From Streptomyces sp. NRRL WC-3742 (GTDB lineage Bacteria > Actinomycetota > Actinomycetes > Streptomycetales > Streptomycetaceae), in assembly GCF_000720635.1 (NCBI RefSeq), contig NZ_JOCF01000015.1, positions 1-64,000 of the forward strand: DNA of 64,000 bases, written 5' to 3'. Below the pieces are notes generated by a model. It saw only the letters and a program-made list of their open reading frames with translations. It did not search any database and had not been told where the DNA came from. The position numbers and the translations under genes are program-made. Below are positions 25,449 through 37,200 of this stretch, one piece after another; the first letter of the stretch is position 1, and every line of letters begins with the position of its first letter.

Positions 25449-28400
25449 ATGTCGAACACCCAGCAGATCCGCTGGACCGTACTCCCGGCCGGGGCCTCCG
25501 CGGACGGCACGCAGGCGCTGGTGTCGGTCTTCGTCTCCCCGCGCCTGGCGATCGAGGACGGCGAGTCGCTCGGCCCGTTCCCCGACTTCCTGAACTGGCC
25601 CGGCGCGCTCGCCCGGGCGACCTTCCAGTTCGTGGTCATGAAGGACGGCGAGCCCGTCGGCCAGCCCATCCCGCCGACCGCCATGACCAGCAGCCCGGAC
25701 CCGGCGCTGTGGACGCGGCTCTTCAACGCCGAGACCCCGCTCCTGCCGCACCTCTTCGAGGACCACACCGAGCGGCAGGTGACCAGCTACCCCTCCGCCG
25801 ACGTCACGCAGAGCGTGCGGACGGGCTTCACCGGCGCGGCGGCGGCCCAGACGGACACCCTGCCGAACGCGTCGGCGGTGGCGGAGATGGCCGGGTTCGC
25901 GCCGCGGCCGGCCGACACCGGGGGGGCCGTGGAATCGCTGACCGAGGCCGGCGCCGACACGTCCGCCCAGGCACCCGGGCCGATGGACCAGTTCTTCAAC
26001 TTCCACACACGCTCAAGGGCGGAGACCGGCCACGAGGGAATCGCGGCGGGCGGCGCCCCGACACCGCCCCCGCCGCCCACGCCGCCACCGCCTCCGCCGC
26101 CGCCCGCCCCGGGCGACCGGGACTTCCACGAGCTGCTCTCGGCCCTCGGCGACCACCCTCACCTGCTGCGCAGGCTCGGCCTGGTGCTCGACTTCACGCT
26201 CCCCGCCGACCAGGTCACGCTCTCCGAGGGCGACTTCGCCCTCAAGGTCGTACCGAACTGGTCGGCGCCACCACCGCCCGCCGACGGCCAGGAGGCGCCG
26301 CCCGACACCACCGACCTGTCGCTGTCCACCGCGTACGTCCGCAGGACCTCCACGCCGCCGATCTTCACCGCCGCCTCGGGCGAGGGAGGACTCGAGGACC
26401 CGCTGCACCCGCCGGCCCGCGGCGTCATGCTGCTGGACCCCGAGTACTCGCTCGAACAGGTCGACGTCGACGGAGCCGCCCTCAAGGCGGCCAACGCCGC
26501 GGCGGCCGCGACGGCCGACTCCGGCGGCGACTCCCTGGACAGCGGCGCCAACCAGGCCGCCCCGCCGACCGTACGCACCAAGGGCCTGGTCATCGTCCAC
26601 AACGACCGGGCGGCCAAGCTCCAGGAGACCTTCGCCCGCAACGCCACCCTGGAGCAGGGCGTCACCTCCGACGACACGCAGGTGCTGGCCGCCGAGGATC
26701 TCGTCCGCGGATACCGCATGGACGTCTTCGACGAGGGCCTCAAGCGCTGGCTCTCCCTGCACGAGCGGATCGTCGACTACCACGCCCCCGGGAAGGACGG
26801 GGAGCCGATCGACACGGTGACCGACGAGGGGTTCTTCCAGCACGGGCTGACGACCATGCCCGACGGGGACCCGAACCAGCTGTACGCCCACGAGCACCTG
26901 ATCACCTGGGAGGGCAACAGCCTGGCCGCCTCGCCCCATGGACTGCCGGTCAGCGACATCCGCGCCGCCGACGACCCGAACGGCCGGGAGTGCCCGCCGA
27001 TCGAGGTCGACAACACCGCGCAGACCGCTCTGCCCCTGGAGATCGACGTCCAGGCCAAACCCGGCTCGCTGCCCAAACTGCGCTTCGGCCACCACTACCG
27101 GGTACGCGTGCGCACCGTGGACCTGGCCGGGAACGGCCCGACCATCGACCAGGGCGACGCCCTGTCCGACCGCGTCGGGCAGGTGCTTCCGCCCGCCGGC
27201 GCCGAGACCTTCCGCCGCTTCGAGCCCGTGCCCGCGCCCATGCTGGTACCGCGTGCGGCGTTCGACGAAGGGGCCAGCGCCTACCAACTGGTCATCCGCA
27301 GCACGAAGGAACTGTCGGCGACCGACTACGCCACCGCCTTCAACGCCTCGCCCCCGGTCACCGGCGGCACGCACAAGGCGTACGCCGGGACCGACGAGCG
27401 GCACGTGGTGCCGGCCAAGACCGCGCTGCGGTGCGTGATGTGGCACGGGAAGCTGGACTCGGCGTTCCCCTCCGACGACGCCGCCGTCCGCCAGGCCGCG
27501 TACGAGGTGGCATGCCGGGAGAGCGGCAAGCTCGACCAGGCCGGCGTGCCCGGCATCGAGTTCGTCCTGGCGCCCGGCAGCGACCTCCTCACCGACGACA
27601 ACCCCGTGACGTACCCCGTCTGCACCCTCGACCAGCTCACCATCCCGTACCTGCCCGACCCGTACGCGACCGGCGTCATCTTCCAGGACCTGCCCGGCCT
27701 CGCCGAGGGCGACCACCTGCCCGACCTCACCTGGGACGGCCCGACCTGGTACCAGCCGCAGTCGCTGCGCCTGCGCGTCGTCGAGGGCAGCGGCGCCCCG
27801 CAGTGGGACGCGGGCACCAGGGTGCTGACCGTCCAGCTGCCGAAGGCCGCCGTCGCCACCGTCCGGGTGCGCTCGAAGATCGAGCCGACCCCCGACATCC
27901 TCGGCATGCTGCAGTGGTGCCAGGACGCGCTGAGCAGCGACGGCTACCAGACCGTCCTCGACGCCGCCGGCGGCGACGGGCACTGGATGATGACGCCCTG
28001 GCACGAGGTCACCCTGGTGCACGCGGTGCAGCGGCCCCTCGCCGTCCCGGTGCTGCAGTTCGACGAGAGCGGGCCCCCGCGCGAGGCGGGCGCGACGTCC
28101 GAGCAGCTGCGCGGCAGCATGACGCTGGACACCGCCAGCACCGGACGGATCGACCTGTTCGCGCAGTGGACCGAGCAGGTCGACGACCTGCAGCAGTCCG
28201 GGCCGCAGACCGTGCAGTTCGGCGGGCCGGTGTTCGAGTTCAGCCGCGACTTCGCCGTCCAGCACAGCGACGACGCCCCCGCCCCCGCCTCCGCGCAGGA
28301 GGACGGCTTCGCCTTCGACACCAGCGCCGGCGTCGGCATCGGGAACACCCCACCGACCCCCGCCAAGCACGAGTTCCACAACACCCGGTACCGGGCCGTC

Positions 28401-29438
28401 GACTACCACGTGGTGGCGACCACCGCGTTCAGCACCTACTTCCCGCCCGAGTTCGCTCAGGACCCGTCGCAGCAACTGCTCTCCGTCAGCGGCGAACCCG
28501 TCCGCCACGAGGTGCTCAGCTCCGCCCGGCCCGCGCCGCCCGTGGTGCTCTACGGCATCCCCACACTGCGCTTCGACCCGCTCGAAACGCTGGCCGCAGG
28601 GACCACCGGCAGGCGCCGCAGCGGCGGACTGCGGATCTACCTCGCGCGGCCCTGGTACTCCTCCGGCGACGGCGAGATGCTCGGCGTGGTCATCCCCCAG
28701 GACACCACCGTCCCCGGCAGCCCCGACTACCTGTCGGTGACGCTGCTGGGCCGCGACCCGATCCACGTCTCCGCCCCGGTGCCCACACCCGCGAAATTCA
28801 CCAACGCGGCGCAGGTACTCACCGACGTGCCGATGACGGACGTGGCACCGGACTACAAGGCGTCGCTCGCCCTGTTCCAGCCGGTCTACGACCCGAACAC
28901 CCAGCGCTGGTTCTGCGACCTCGACCTCGACACCGGCGTCGCGTACCAGCCGTTCGTACGGCTCGCGCTCGTCCGGTACCAGCCCAAGGCCATCGACGGC
29001 GCGCACCTCTCACCGGTGGTCCTCACCGACCTCCTGCGCACCCTGCCCGAACGGCTGCTGACCGTCCAGGGCACGGGCCCGCTGAGCGTCACCCTGACCG
29101 GCCCCTCCTACCCGCCCGGCGCCGACGCCGGCGGCGGCCCCCGGGTCACCGCACGGCTGGAACGGCGGGAGGCCACGATCCCGGACGAGGTGCTCGGCTG
29201 GACCCCGCTCGGGGACGAGGTCGAGCTGGCCCGGTCCGACGCCGGCGACGTGCCGATCGTGCTCATCCCCGGCACGATGTCGACGGCGGTCTTCAGCGGC
29301 GCGGTGCCCGTACCGGCGCGACCGGACGGCGAACGCCGGCGGCTGCTGGTCGTGGAGACCGAGCCCATAGCGGCGGACGCCGGGGCGAATGAGGAGACGG
29401 TCGACCGCGTCGTGTACTGCGACACCGTAGAAATCTGA
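25449..29438 (+). CDS. Giant protein B of unknown function (1329 aa, poly-proline linker)
   Basis: Unrecognised 1329-residue protein; ATG at 25449 with GAGG eight bases upstream. No signal peptide or membrane helix. A short N-terminal domain (1-110) is followed by an alanine-rich segment and a poly-proline linker at about 200-218 (TPPPPPTPPPPPPPPAPG), then a long beta-rich region. HHYRVRVRTVDLAGNGP at about 540 looks like an immunoglobulin/fibronectin-type strand pair, and the C-terminal third (GGLRIYLARPWYSSGDGE, YQPFVRLALVRYQP) suggests further beta domains. The linker and repeated beta modules are what one expects of an extracellular or assembly-forming protein, yet there is no Sec or Tat signal. 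Lies between giant protein A and the glucosaminidase in one operon. Confidence 0.85.
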   Translation: MSNTQQIRWTVLPAGASADGTQALVSVFVSPRLAIEDGESLGPFPDFLNWPGALARATFQFVVMKDGEPVGQPIPPTAMTSSPDPALWTRLFNAETPLLPHLFEDHTERQVTSYPSADVTQSVRTGFTGAAAAQTDTLPNASAVAEMAGFAPRPADTGGAVESLTEAGADTSAQAPGPMDQFFNFHTRSRAETGHEGIAAGGAPTPPPPPTPPPPPPPPAPGDRDFHELLSALGDHPHLLRRLGLVLDFTLPADQVTLSEGDFALKVVPNWSAPPPPADGQEAPPDTTDLSLSTAYVRRTSTPPIFTAASGEGGLEDPLHPPARGVMLLDPEYSLEQVDVDGAALKAANAAAAATADSGGDSLDSGANQAAPPTVRTKGLVIVHNDRAAKLQETFARNATLEQGVTSDDTQVLAAEDLVRGYRMDVFDEGLKRWLSLHERIVDYHAPGKDGEPIDTVTDEGFFQHGLTTMPDGDPNQLYAHEHLITWEGNSLAASPHGLPVSDIRAADDPNGRECPPIEVDNTAQTALPLEIDVQAKPGSLPKLRFGHHYRVRVRTVDLAGNGPTIDQGDALSDRVGQVLPPAGAETFRRFEPVPAPMLVPRAAFDEGASAYQLVIRSTKELSATDYATAFNASPPVTGGTHKAYAGTDERHVVPAKTALRCVMWHGKLDSAFPSDDAAVRQAAYEVACRESGKLDQAGVPGIEFVLAPGSDLLTDDNPVTYPVCTLDQLTIPYLPDPYATGVIFQDLPGLAEGDHLPDLTWDGPTWYQPQSLRLRVVEGSGAPQWDAGTRVLTVQLPKAAVATVRVRSKIEPTPDILGMLQWCQDALSSDGYQTVLDAAGGDGHWMMTPWHEVTLVHAVQRPLAVPVLQFDESGPPREAGATSEQLRGSMTLDTASTGRIDLFAQWTEQVDDLQQSGPQTVQFGGPVFEFSRDFAVQHSDDAPAPASAQEDGFAFDTSAGVGIGNTPPTPAKHEFHNTRYRAVDYHVVATTAFSTYFPPEFAQDPSQQLLSVSGEPVRHEVLSSARPAPPVVLYGIPTLRFDPLETLAAGTTGRRRSGGLRIYLARPWYSSGDGEMLGVVIPQDTTVPGSPDYLSVTLLGRDPIHVSAPVPTPAKFTNAAQVLTDVPMTDVAPDYKASLALFQPVYDPNTQRWFCDLDLDTGVAYQPFVRLALVRYQPKAIDGAHLSPVVLTDLLRTLPERLLTVQGTGPLSVTLTGPSYPPGADAGGGPRVTARLERREATIPDEVLGWTPLGDEVELARSDAGDVPIVLIPGTMSTAVFSGAVPVPARPDGERRRLLVVETEPIAADAGANEETVDRVVYCDTVEI

Positions 29439-29472
29439 CGAAACCCTTGGAGACACCGGAAGAAGCAGGGCC

Positions 29473-30399
29473 ATGACACTCACAGCAGCCCAACAGCAAT
29501 TCCTGAACGACGCCGTCCCCCTTGCGCAGGCGAGCCAGAAGGAGTTCCAGGTACCGGCCTCCGTGAGCCTCGCGCAGGCGATCCTGGAGAGCACCTGGGG
29601 CAAGGACCACCTGGGGGACGCGAACAACTACTTCGGCATCAAGGCGTTCACGGTGAACGGCCAGGTGACCTTCGGATCGATCGCGACCGGATTCGTCACC
29701 TTCGAGACCAAGGAAGTGGTCAAAGGCCAGACCATCACCATCAAGGCGAACTTCCGCAAGTACGACTCGATGGCCGACTCGTTCCGGGACCACGGGGCCT
29801 TCCTGCGGAACAACTCCCGCTACAAGCCCGCCTTCCAGACGACCGACGGCAACGCCTTCGCCCGGGCGATCTCAGCCGCCGGCTATGCCACCGGGCCCGC
29901 CTACGCCGACTCCCTGGTGAGGATCATCAGCCAGCAGAACCTGCTGCAGTTCGACACCCCGACCGCCGGCGCCGACACGAACCAGGACGCGACCACCGCC
30001 ATCGACGACGCGGACACGCAAGCGGACACGACGGATGCGACGCCGATCGACGACATGAGCGAGATCGAGGGCGCGGACGCGACTGCCGGTGGCGGTGCCG
30101 TCTCGGACGACACCACCCAGACTCAGACCGACACCACCGGCGGCGGCGCCGTCTCGGACGACACCACCCAGACTCAGACCGACACCACCGGCGGCGGCGC
30201 CGTCTCGGACGACACCACCCAGACTCAGACCGACGGCCCTGACGGCGGCGCCCCGCCTCCCGACGACCCAGGTCAGACCACCAACACCGACACCCCGTCG
30301 AACGACCCCGCCTCCCCCAGCGGCAATGACCCTGGAACCACAGATCCCCAATCCGGCGACACGCCTCCCCCCGCCGAAGACACGGGCATCCCGATGTGA
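29473..30399 (+). CDS. GH73-type glucosaminidase domain protein with repeat tail, no signal peptide
   Basis: Predicted peptidoglycan endo-beta-N-acetylglucosaminidase of 308 residues. Residues 8-158 match FlgJ-type GH73: catalytic glutamate E39 in [15 protein letters not shown], then [25 protein letters not shown] and [20 protein letters not shown]. The rest is a disordered Asp/Thr/Gly/Pro tail with three 17-residue repeats ([17 protein letters not shown]). The protein begins [15 protein letters not shown] and has no export signal, odd for a cell-wall hydrolase. ATG at 29473 has a purine-rich site (GGAAGAAGCAGGG) upstream. Its stop overlaps the hydantoinase start. Possibly an injected or lysis-released effector of the preceding giant proteins, by inference only. 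Confidence 0.85.
   Translation: MTLTAAQQQFLNDAVPLAQASQKEFQVPASVSLAQAILESTWGKDHLGDANNYFGIKAFTVNGQVTFGSIATGFVTFETKEVVKGQTITIKANFRKYDSMADSFRDHGAFLRNNSRYKPAFQTTDGNAFARAISAAGYATGPAYADSLVRIISQQNLLQFDTPTAGADTNQDATTAIDDADTQADTTDATPIDDMSEIEGADATAGGGAVSDDTTQTQTDTTGGGAVSDDTTQTQTDTTGGGAVSDDTTQTQTDGPDGGAPPPDDPGQTTNTDTPSNDPASPSGNDPGTTDPQSGDTPPPAEDTGIPM
30088..30240 (+). repeat. Three 51-bp tandem repeats in the GH73 tail
   Basis: Units begin at 30088, 30139 and 30190; units two and three are identical over at least 45 bases and the first differs by a few synonymous bases. They encode [17 protein letters not shown]. Near-identity at DNA level indicates recent duplication. Confidence 0.9.
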
Positions 30400-33300
30400 C
30401 GCAGAACTGGAGCGGGGAGCCCGCCGTACCGTCCAGGGGCTGGCAGTTCTGGGTGGACCGGGGCGGCACCTTCACGGACGTGGTGGCGCTCGCCCCGGAC
30501 GGCCGGCTCCTGACGCACAAGCTGCTCTCGCACGACCCGGAGCACCACCGCGACCCGGCCGTCGCCGGGATCCGCGCCCTGCTGCCGCCGGGCGCGGAGA
30601 TCGACTCGGTGCGGATGGGCACCACGGTGGCCACCAACGCGCTGCTGGAGCGCAGCGGCGAGCCGACGGCCCTGGTGATCACGCGGGGCTTCGCGGACGC
30701 GCTGCGGATCGGGTATCAGGACCGGCCCGAGATCTTCGCCCGCGCGATCGTGCTGCCGCCGCCGCTGTACGAGCGGGTCGTCGAGGTGGACGAGCGCATC
30801 ACCGCCGAGGGTGAGGTGCTGCGCCCGCCCGACCTCGAGGGCCTCGCGGAGCGGCTGCGCGGCTGCCTGGACGACGGCATCCGCTCCCTCGCCGTGGTCT
30901 GCCTGCACAGCTACCTCCATCCCGCGCACGAGCAGCTGATCGGCGAGCTGGCCGAGCGGCTCGGCTTCGACCAGGTCTCGCTGTCGAGCGAGGCCAGCCC
31001 GCTGATGAAGCTGGTGCCGCGCGGGGACACCGCCGTGGTGGACGCCTACCTCGACCCGGGGCTGCGCCGCTACGTCCGGCAGGTGGAGGAGCAACTCGCC
31101 GGGGTGCGGCTGATGTTCATGCAGTCCAACGGGGGGCTCGCCGAGGCCGGGCACTTCCGGGGCAAGGACGCGGTGCTGTCCGGCCCGGCGGGCGGCATCG
31201 TCGGGATGGTGCGGATGTCCCGACTCGCCGGCCACGAACGGGTGATCGGCTTCGACATGGGCGGCACCTCGACGGACGTCTCGCACTTCGCGGGCGAGTA
31301 CGAGCGCGTGGTGACCACCCGGGTCGCGGGGGTGCGGCTGCGGGCGCCGATGCTGGCGATCCGTACGGTCGCGGCGGGCGGGGGCTCCGTTCTGCGCTAC
31401 GACGGCGGGCGGCTGCGGGTCGGCCCGGACTCGGCGGGTGCCGACCCCGGTCCGGCCTGCTACCGGCGGGGCGGGCCGCTCACCGTCACGGACGCCAACC
31501 TGCTGCTCGGACGCATCCAGGCCGACCACTTCCCCCGGGTCTTCGGCCCGGGCGGCGACCAGTCGCTCGACCTTCAACTGACGATCCGTCAGTTTGCTGG
31601 TCTTGCACGGCAGATCGGAGACATCACCCCCGAGGAGGCCGCCGAGGGCTTCCTGCGGATCGCCGTCGGTAACATCGCCAACGCGATCAAGCGCATCTCC
31701 GTCCAGCAGGGCCACGACGTGACCCGCTACGCCCTGACCACCTTCGGCGGTGCGGGCGGACAGGTCGCCTGCCCGGTGGCCGAGGAGCTGGGCATCCGTA
31801 CCGTGCTGGTCCCGCCGATGGCCGGGGTGCTGTCCGCCCTCGGGATCGGCCTGGCCGACACCACGGTGCTGCGCGAACACGCGGTCGAACGCCCGTTGGA
31901 GGACGGCGAGATGGCGGCCGTCCGGGAGCGCGCGGAGGAGCTGGCGCGGGCCGCGACCGGCGAGCTGCGCGACCAGGGCGTCCCGCCCGGGCGCATCCGG
32001 CTCGCCCGCCGGGCCCGGCTGCGCTACCGGGGCACGGACACCGCCATCGCCGTCCCGCTGGGTGAACCGGCCGCCATGCGGGCCGAGTTCGAGGAGCGGC
32101 ACCGGGCCATGTACTCGTTCCTGATGGACCGACCCCTGGTGATCGAGGCCCTCGCCGTCGAGGCGACCGGCGTCACCGAACAGCCGGCACTCGACACCGT
32201 CCTCACCGACGCCGCCCGCGCCGAGCCGTCCACCGCCTCCCTGTACACCGGCGGACAGCGGCGCCAAGTCCCGCTCCTGACCCGGGAGTCGATGCGGCCC
32301 GGCGACACCGTCACCGGCCCGGCCGTGATCGCGGAGGCCAACGCCACCACCGTCGTCGACGACGGCTGGGAGGCGGGCGTCACCGAGGCCGGGCACCTGC
32401 TGCTCGAGCGGGCGCGGGCCCCCGAGGGCGAGGCCCTCACCACGGCCGCCGACCCCGTCCTCCTGGAGGTGTTCAACAACCTCTTCATGGCGATCGCCCA
32501 ACAGATGGGCGCCCGGCTGGAGTCCACGGCCCAGTCCGTCAACATCAAGGAGCGGCTGGACTTCTCCTGCGCGCTCTTCGACCCGGAGGGCAACCTCGTC
32601 GCCAACGCCCCGCACATCCCCGTGCACCTCGGCTCGATGGGCACCACCGTCAAGGAGGTGATCCGCCGCCGGGGCCCCGATCTGCGCCCCGGCGACGCCT
32701 ACGCCGTCAACGACCCGTACCACGGCGGCACCCACCTGCCGGACGTCACCGTGGTCACGCCCGTCTTCGACGCGGCGGGCGAGCAGGTGCTGTTCCACGT
32801 CGCCTCGCGCGGCCACCACGCCGAGATCGGGGGCCTCACCCCCGGCTCGATGCCCGCCGACAGCCGCGTCATCGAGGAGGAGGGCGTGCGCTTCGACACC
32901 TGGCCGCTGGTGGTGGACGGGCGGCTGCGCGAGGAGGAGACCCGTCGGCTGCTCACCGAGGCGCCGTACCCCTCCCGCGACCCGGACACCAACCTCGCCG
33001 ACCTGCGCGCCCAGATCGCCGCCAACCGCAAGGGGGTCGACGAGGTCGGCGCGATGATCGGGCACTTCGGCCTCGACGTCGTGCAGGCGTACATGCGCCA
33101 CGTCCAGGACAACGCCGAGCAGGCGGTGCGCCGGGCCGTCGAGGGCCTGTCCGACGGCTCGTACCGCTACGAGACGGACTCCGGCGCCGTGATCGCCGTC
33201 TCCGTCCGGGTCGACCGTCAACAGCGGTGCGCCGTCGTCGACTTCACCGGCACCTCGCCCCAGCTCGACACCAACCTCAACGCCCCCTCCGCCGTCGTGA

Positions 33301-33974
33301 CCGCCGCCGTGCTGTACGTGTTCCGCACCCTCGTCGCCGAGGACATCCCGCTCAACGACGGCTCGCTACGCCCGCTGGAGATCGTCGTCCCGCCCGGCTC
33401 GATGCTCTCGCCGCAGTACCCGGCCGCCATCGCCGCCGGGAACGTCGAGACCTCGCAAGCCGTCGTCGGCGCTCTCTACGCCGCACTCGGCGTGCAGGCG
33501 GAGGGGTCGGGCACCATGAACAACCTGAGCTTCGGCAACGCCCGCCACCAGTACTACGAGACCATCGCCTCCGGCTCGGGCGCCGGGCCGGACTTCGACG
33601 GCGCCGACGCCGTCCAGACCCACATGACCAACTCCCGCCTCACCGACCCCGAGGCGCTGGAGCACCGACTGCCCGTCCTGGTCGAGGAGTTCGCCGTCCG
33701 CCCCGGCACCGGCGGCACCGGCCGCCACCACGGCGGCGACGGCGCCCTGCGTCGCCTGCGCTTCCGCGAACCCGTCACCGCCAGCCTCCTCACCGGCCAC
33801 CGCCGGGTGCCCCCGTACGGCCTGGCCGGCGGCGGGTCCGGCGCCCTCGGCACCAACCGCCTCCTGCGCGCGGACGGCACCACCGAGGACCTGCCCGGCT
33901 GCGGCAGCACCGACCTGGCCGCCGGGGACGCCCTGGAGATCCGCACCCCGGGCGGGGGCGGCTACGGGAAGTGA
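30396..33974 (+). CDS. Fused hydantoinase/oxoprolinase (HyuA-HyuB)
   Basis: A 1192-residue ATP-dependent hydantoinase/5-oxoprolinase-type enzyme in which the two usual subunits are fused. HyuA half at about 1-690: phosphate-binding [11 protein letters not shown] at 17-27, [12 protein letters not shown] near 285, [16 protein letters not shown]. HyuB half from about 690: [61 protein letters not shown]. Such proteins open 5-oxoproline, N-methylhydantoin or similar cyclic amides. The start is a GTG within the stop of the GH73 gene (ATGTGA), so it is translationally coupled to it, a surprising partner for a soluble metabolic enzyme. No alternative start with a better ribosome site was found. Confidence 0.9.
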   Translation: MTQNWSGEPAVPSRGWQFWVDRGGTFTDVVALAPDGRLLTHKLLSHDPEHHRDPAVAGIRALLPPGAEIDSVRMGTTVATNALLERSGEPTALVITRGFADALRIGYQDRPEIFARAIVLPPPLYERVVEVDERITAEGEVLRPPDLEGLAERLRGCLDDGIRSLAVVCLHSYLHPAHEQLIGELAERLGFDQVSLSSEASPLMKLVPRGDTAVVDAYLDPGLRRYVRQVEEQLAGVRLMFMQSNGGLAEAGHFRGKDAVLSGPAGGIVGMVRMSRLAGHERVIGFDMGGTSTDVSHFAGEYERVVTTRVAGVRLRAPMLAIRTVAAGGGSVLRYDGGRLRVGPDSAGADPGPACYRRGGPLTVTDANLLLGRIQADHFPRVFGPGGDQSLDLQLTIRQFAGLARQIGDITPEEAAEGFLRIAVGNIANAIKRISVQQGHDVTRYALTTFGGAGGQVACPVAEELGIRTVLVPPMAGVLSALGIGLADTTVLREHAVERPLEDGEMAAVRERAEELARAATGELRDQGVPPGRIRLARRARLRYRGTDTAIAVPLGEPAAMRAEFEERHRAMYSFLMDRPLVIEALAVEATGVTEQPALDTVLTDAARAEPSTASLYTGGQRRQVPLLTRESMRPGDTVTGPAVIAEANATTVVDDGWEAGVTEAGHLLLERARAPEGEALTTAADPVLLEVFNNLFMAIAQQMGARLESTAQSVNIKERLDFSCALFDPEGNLVANAPHIPVHLGSMGTTVKEVIRRRGPDLRPGDAYAVNDPYHGGTHLPDVTVVTPVFDAAGEQVLFHVASRGHHAEIGGLTPGSMPADSRVIEEEGVRFDTWPLVVDGRLREEETRRLLTEAPYPSRDPDTNLADLRAQIAANRKGVDEVGAMIGHFGLDVVQAYMRHVQDNAEQAVRRAVEGLSDGSYRYETDSGAVIAVSVRVDRQQRCAVVDFTGTSPQLDTNLNAPSAVVTAAVLYVFRTLVAEDIPLNDGSLRPLEIVVPPGSMLSPQYPAAIAAGNVETSQAVVGALYAALGVQAEGSGTMNNLSFGNARHQYYETIASGSGAGPDFDGADAVQTHMTNSRLTDPEALEHRLPVLVEEFAVRPGTGGTGRHHGGDGALRRLRFREPVTASLLTGHRRVPPYGLAGGGSGALGTNRLLRADGTTEDLPGCGSTDLAAGDALEIRTPGGGGYGK

Positions 33975-34232
33975 GCAAGGGGCCATCGATGAGGGCAGAG
34001 GCCGACGCCTGCCCGGTGGTGGGGGATTCATTCCTGCGAATACCGAGGGTGACCGGCCATGTCCAGCCAGGTACTGGATCTGGCCAACTTCGGCTAACTG
34101 TGCCGCTGTTGTGATCGGGCTGTGTAGTTTCGAGCCGATCCGGAAGGCGTCATCCGCACATGGGCCCGAGCCCTCCATGGCCTGGCGTCGTGGGCGGTCC
34201 CACCCGCACCTTCTTCGCAGACGGGAATCTTC

Positions 34233-37200
34233 ATGAGCACCCCGAGCACCGGAACATCCTCCAGCAAGCCCGCCACCACACCGGCGACGACGGCACCCGC
34301 GGCGACGACACCCGCGACGACCGGACTCGACGGTCCGACGCCGGCGGACCTGCTCCCGACCACCGGCAACTACCCGACGGAGATCGTGAGGTACCGCTCG
34401 GTGGTCCTCACCGACATCCTCGGGGCGAAGCCGGCGCGCAAGCTGACCGGCGCCATCGACCTCGGCGAGGAGAACCTGCCGTTCTACGACCGCCCGGCCG
34501 AGGGCATGGTCGTCACGACGGAGCAGACCTGGTCGGCCCAGGGCGTCACGCTCGGCCGGCTGCTGCACAGCCTGGCCCTGGCGCCCGGGGAGAGCACCAG
34601 GGTCGCGGTCGTCGACTGGCAGCGCAGCACCAAGGCCACCGGCACCGAGACGACCGCCGAGGCCGACACGCTGTCCGCCACCACCGACCAGAACCGGTCG
34701 ATCAGCGAGGTCGCCAACGCGATCGCCCGCGAGGAGCAGCACGGCTCCTCCGAGGGGTTCCAGCGGAGCCAGTCGTCCAGCTCCGGCGGCAGCATCGGCG
34801 TCTCGTTCTTCGGCATCGGCGGCGGCGGCAACTGGAGCAACTCGTCGAACACGGGCTTCACGACCGCGGTGTCGCGTTCGACCGGCGTGAAGTCGGTCGC
34901 GGAGGAGGCGACGCAGCGCATCAGCGCGCGGACCCAGCAGCTGGCGACCGCGGCCCGCAGCCGGAACATGACGGTCGTGCGCGAGACGACGCAGTCGGAG
35001 AAGGACCAGGTCGTCACCCGGGTCGTCACCAACTACAACCACATGCACGCGATGTCGGTGCAGTACTACGAGGTCGTCCAGGTCTACAGCGTGACGACCA
35101 AGCCGACCAAGCTGGAGCGCTGCCTGTTCATCCCGCTGCAGGAGCTCACCTTCACCTACTCCAGCCTGCAGCGGTACAAGGAGATCCTCGCGTCGGTGGC
35201 GCCGACCGAATGGGCGGCGAAGATCCGGGCCTCGAACCCGTACGACACCAGCGTGCGCAAGCTCGATGCCTGCCTGGCGCCGGAGGCGCCGACGGCCCAG
35301 GACTTCGACGGGGTGGATCTGGCGGATCTCTCCGGGTCGCCCATGGGCGTGTACGGGGTGCGGAAGTACGACGGCAGCCCGGTCCGGTTCGATCCGGTGA
35401 GCCGGCAGTGGAACCCGATGCCCACCACCGGACTGGACAGCGGCCTGACCCGCATCGCACCGGGCAAGGACACCGTGTGGGCGCTCAGGGCCGACAACAC
35501 GCTCATGCGGTTCGACGGGACGACCTGGACCGCCGATCCCCAGGGCTGGAAGGGGCTGGGCCTCGCCTGCGGCGCGGACGGCGTGCTCTACATCGTCGGT
35601 GGGGACAGCAGGCTCTGGCAGCGCTCTCCGAACGGCACCTGGACGGACATGAACGCCGTGGCCGACGACGTCGCCGTCGTCGGCAAGGACAAGGTGTCGT
35701 ACTGCCGGCAGGGGAAGCTCTGGACGCGCAGCGGCACCACCTGGCAGGAGCGGCCCGTCCCGTCGTTGTCGAACGTGCAGCGCATTTCCGCCACTTCCGA
35801 CGGTGCGCTCTGGTGTTTCGCCAGCGACGGCAAGGCATACCCGCTGGACTACAGTGCGGCGACCTTGAACGCTCTCAAGGACTACCTGGTGACGATGTTC
35901 ACCGCGTCGGCGAAGATCGTCTCGTCCGTCAACGGGGAGTTCTGGCTGCTCCGCAGCAACGGGGTGCTGACCCGGGTCCTCACCGCGGCACGGGAGGCAC
36001 CCGTACCCTTCGACGCCGCGCCGAAGGCCGACACCTCCTACGCGTCCAAGATCGACGTCTGGTACGACGAGTTCGGGATCCGCAGCATCCAGGTGGTCTT
36101 CCCGGGCCAGACCTTCCGCTGCGGCGACACCGGCGGTTCCGGCGTGCAGCGGCAGGCGTCCTACACCTTCGGCGGCGCCGACAAGCTGATCTCCGTCGAC
36201 GCGTGGTCCGGCACGGCCGCCCGTGGCAGCCTTGCCGGGCTGCGCCTGACGATGACCTCGGGCGTGGCCAACTTCGGGATCGCCGCGACCACCACCGTCG
36301 CGCCCGACCTGACCGAGGACGCCGGCGGTGCCTCGGCCATCTGCGGACTGTTCGGCTCGACGGTGAAGACCGGCAGCCGCACCTACGTCGCGTCGATCGG
36401 CTTCCACGTGCGCGGCGGGAACGTGTCGCAGGCGGTCCTGGACCACCTGAACGACAACCGCCGCCACTACAGCCAGGCCGTCTGGGCCCACGCCGACGAG
36501 CTGACGCTCAGCCGCATCCTCGCCAACTACTCGTACACTCCGGCGGGTTCGAACGCGGCGCCCGTTCTGCTCGGCACGCTGCTGGACCCCAAGCCGATCG
36601 CCGCCACCGGCAACTACCTCGGCTTCCGGTGGAACTTCAGCAGCGAGAAGGAACGTGACGACTGGACCGCCACCCGCAAGGCGGGCGACAACACGTTCGG
36701 GACCCCGTCGACCACCACGATCGCCATCGCCACCAAGGGCGTCTTCGCCGAGGCCGTCCTCGGACGCGCCAACTCGGCCGAGAAGATCGACCTCACCCGG
36801 TTCTGGAACTGGAAGGACTCGCCGATCCAGATCACCCCGGCCGACATCGCGCCGGTGTCCACCGGCTCGCGCGCCAAGGACCTCGACACCACGGTGGCCG
36901 CCCTGGCCGCCTCCCAGGCCAAGTTCACGCCGCTGGTGACGATGCCCGACCCGGTCGGCCTGCAGTCGGTGCAGGCCATCACCACCGCGAACCTGTTCCG
37001 CGACATGAGCGGCCTCAGCACCATGAGCCAGGTGCTCGCCAAGGGCATCGAAGCCGCCTCGAACAACGACAAGGCCGTCGGCGAACGCGCCCAGGAAGCG
37101 TTCAAGACCGCCACCGAGCACCAGCAGAAGATGGCCCAGATCGCCCTCGACGCCGCCGCCAAGGTCGCACCGGCCATAGCCGGAGTACCCGGCGGCGGCG

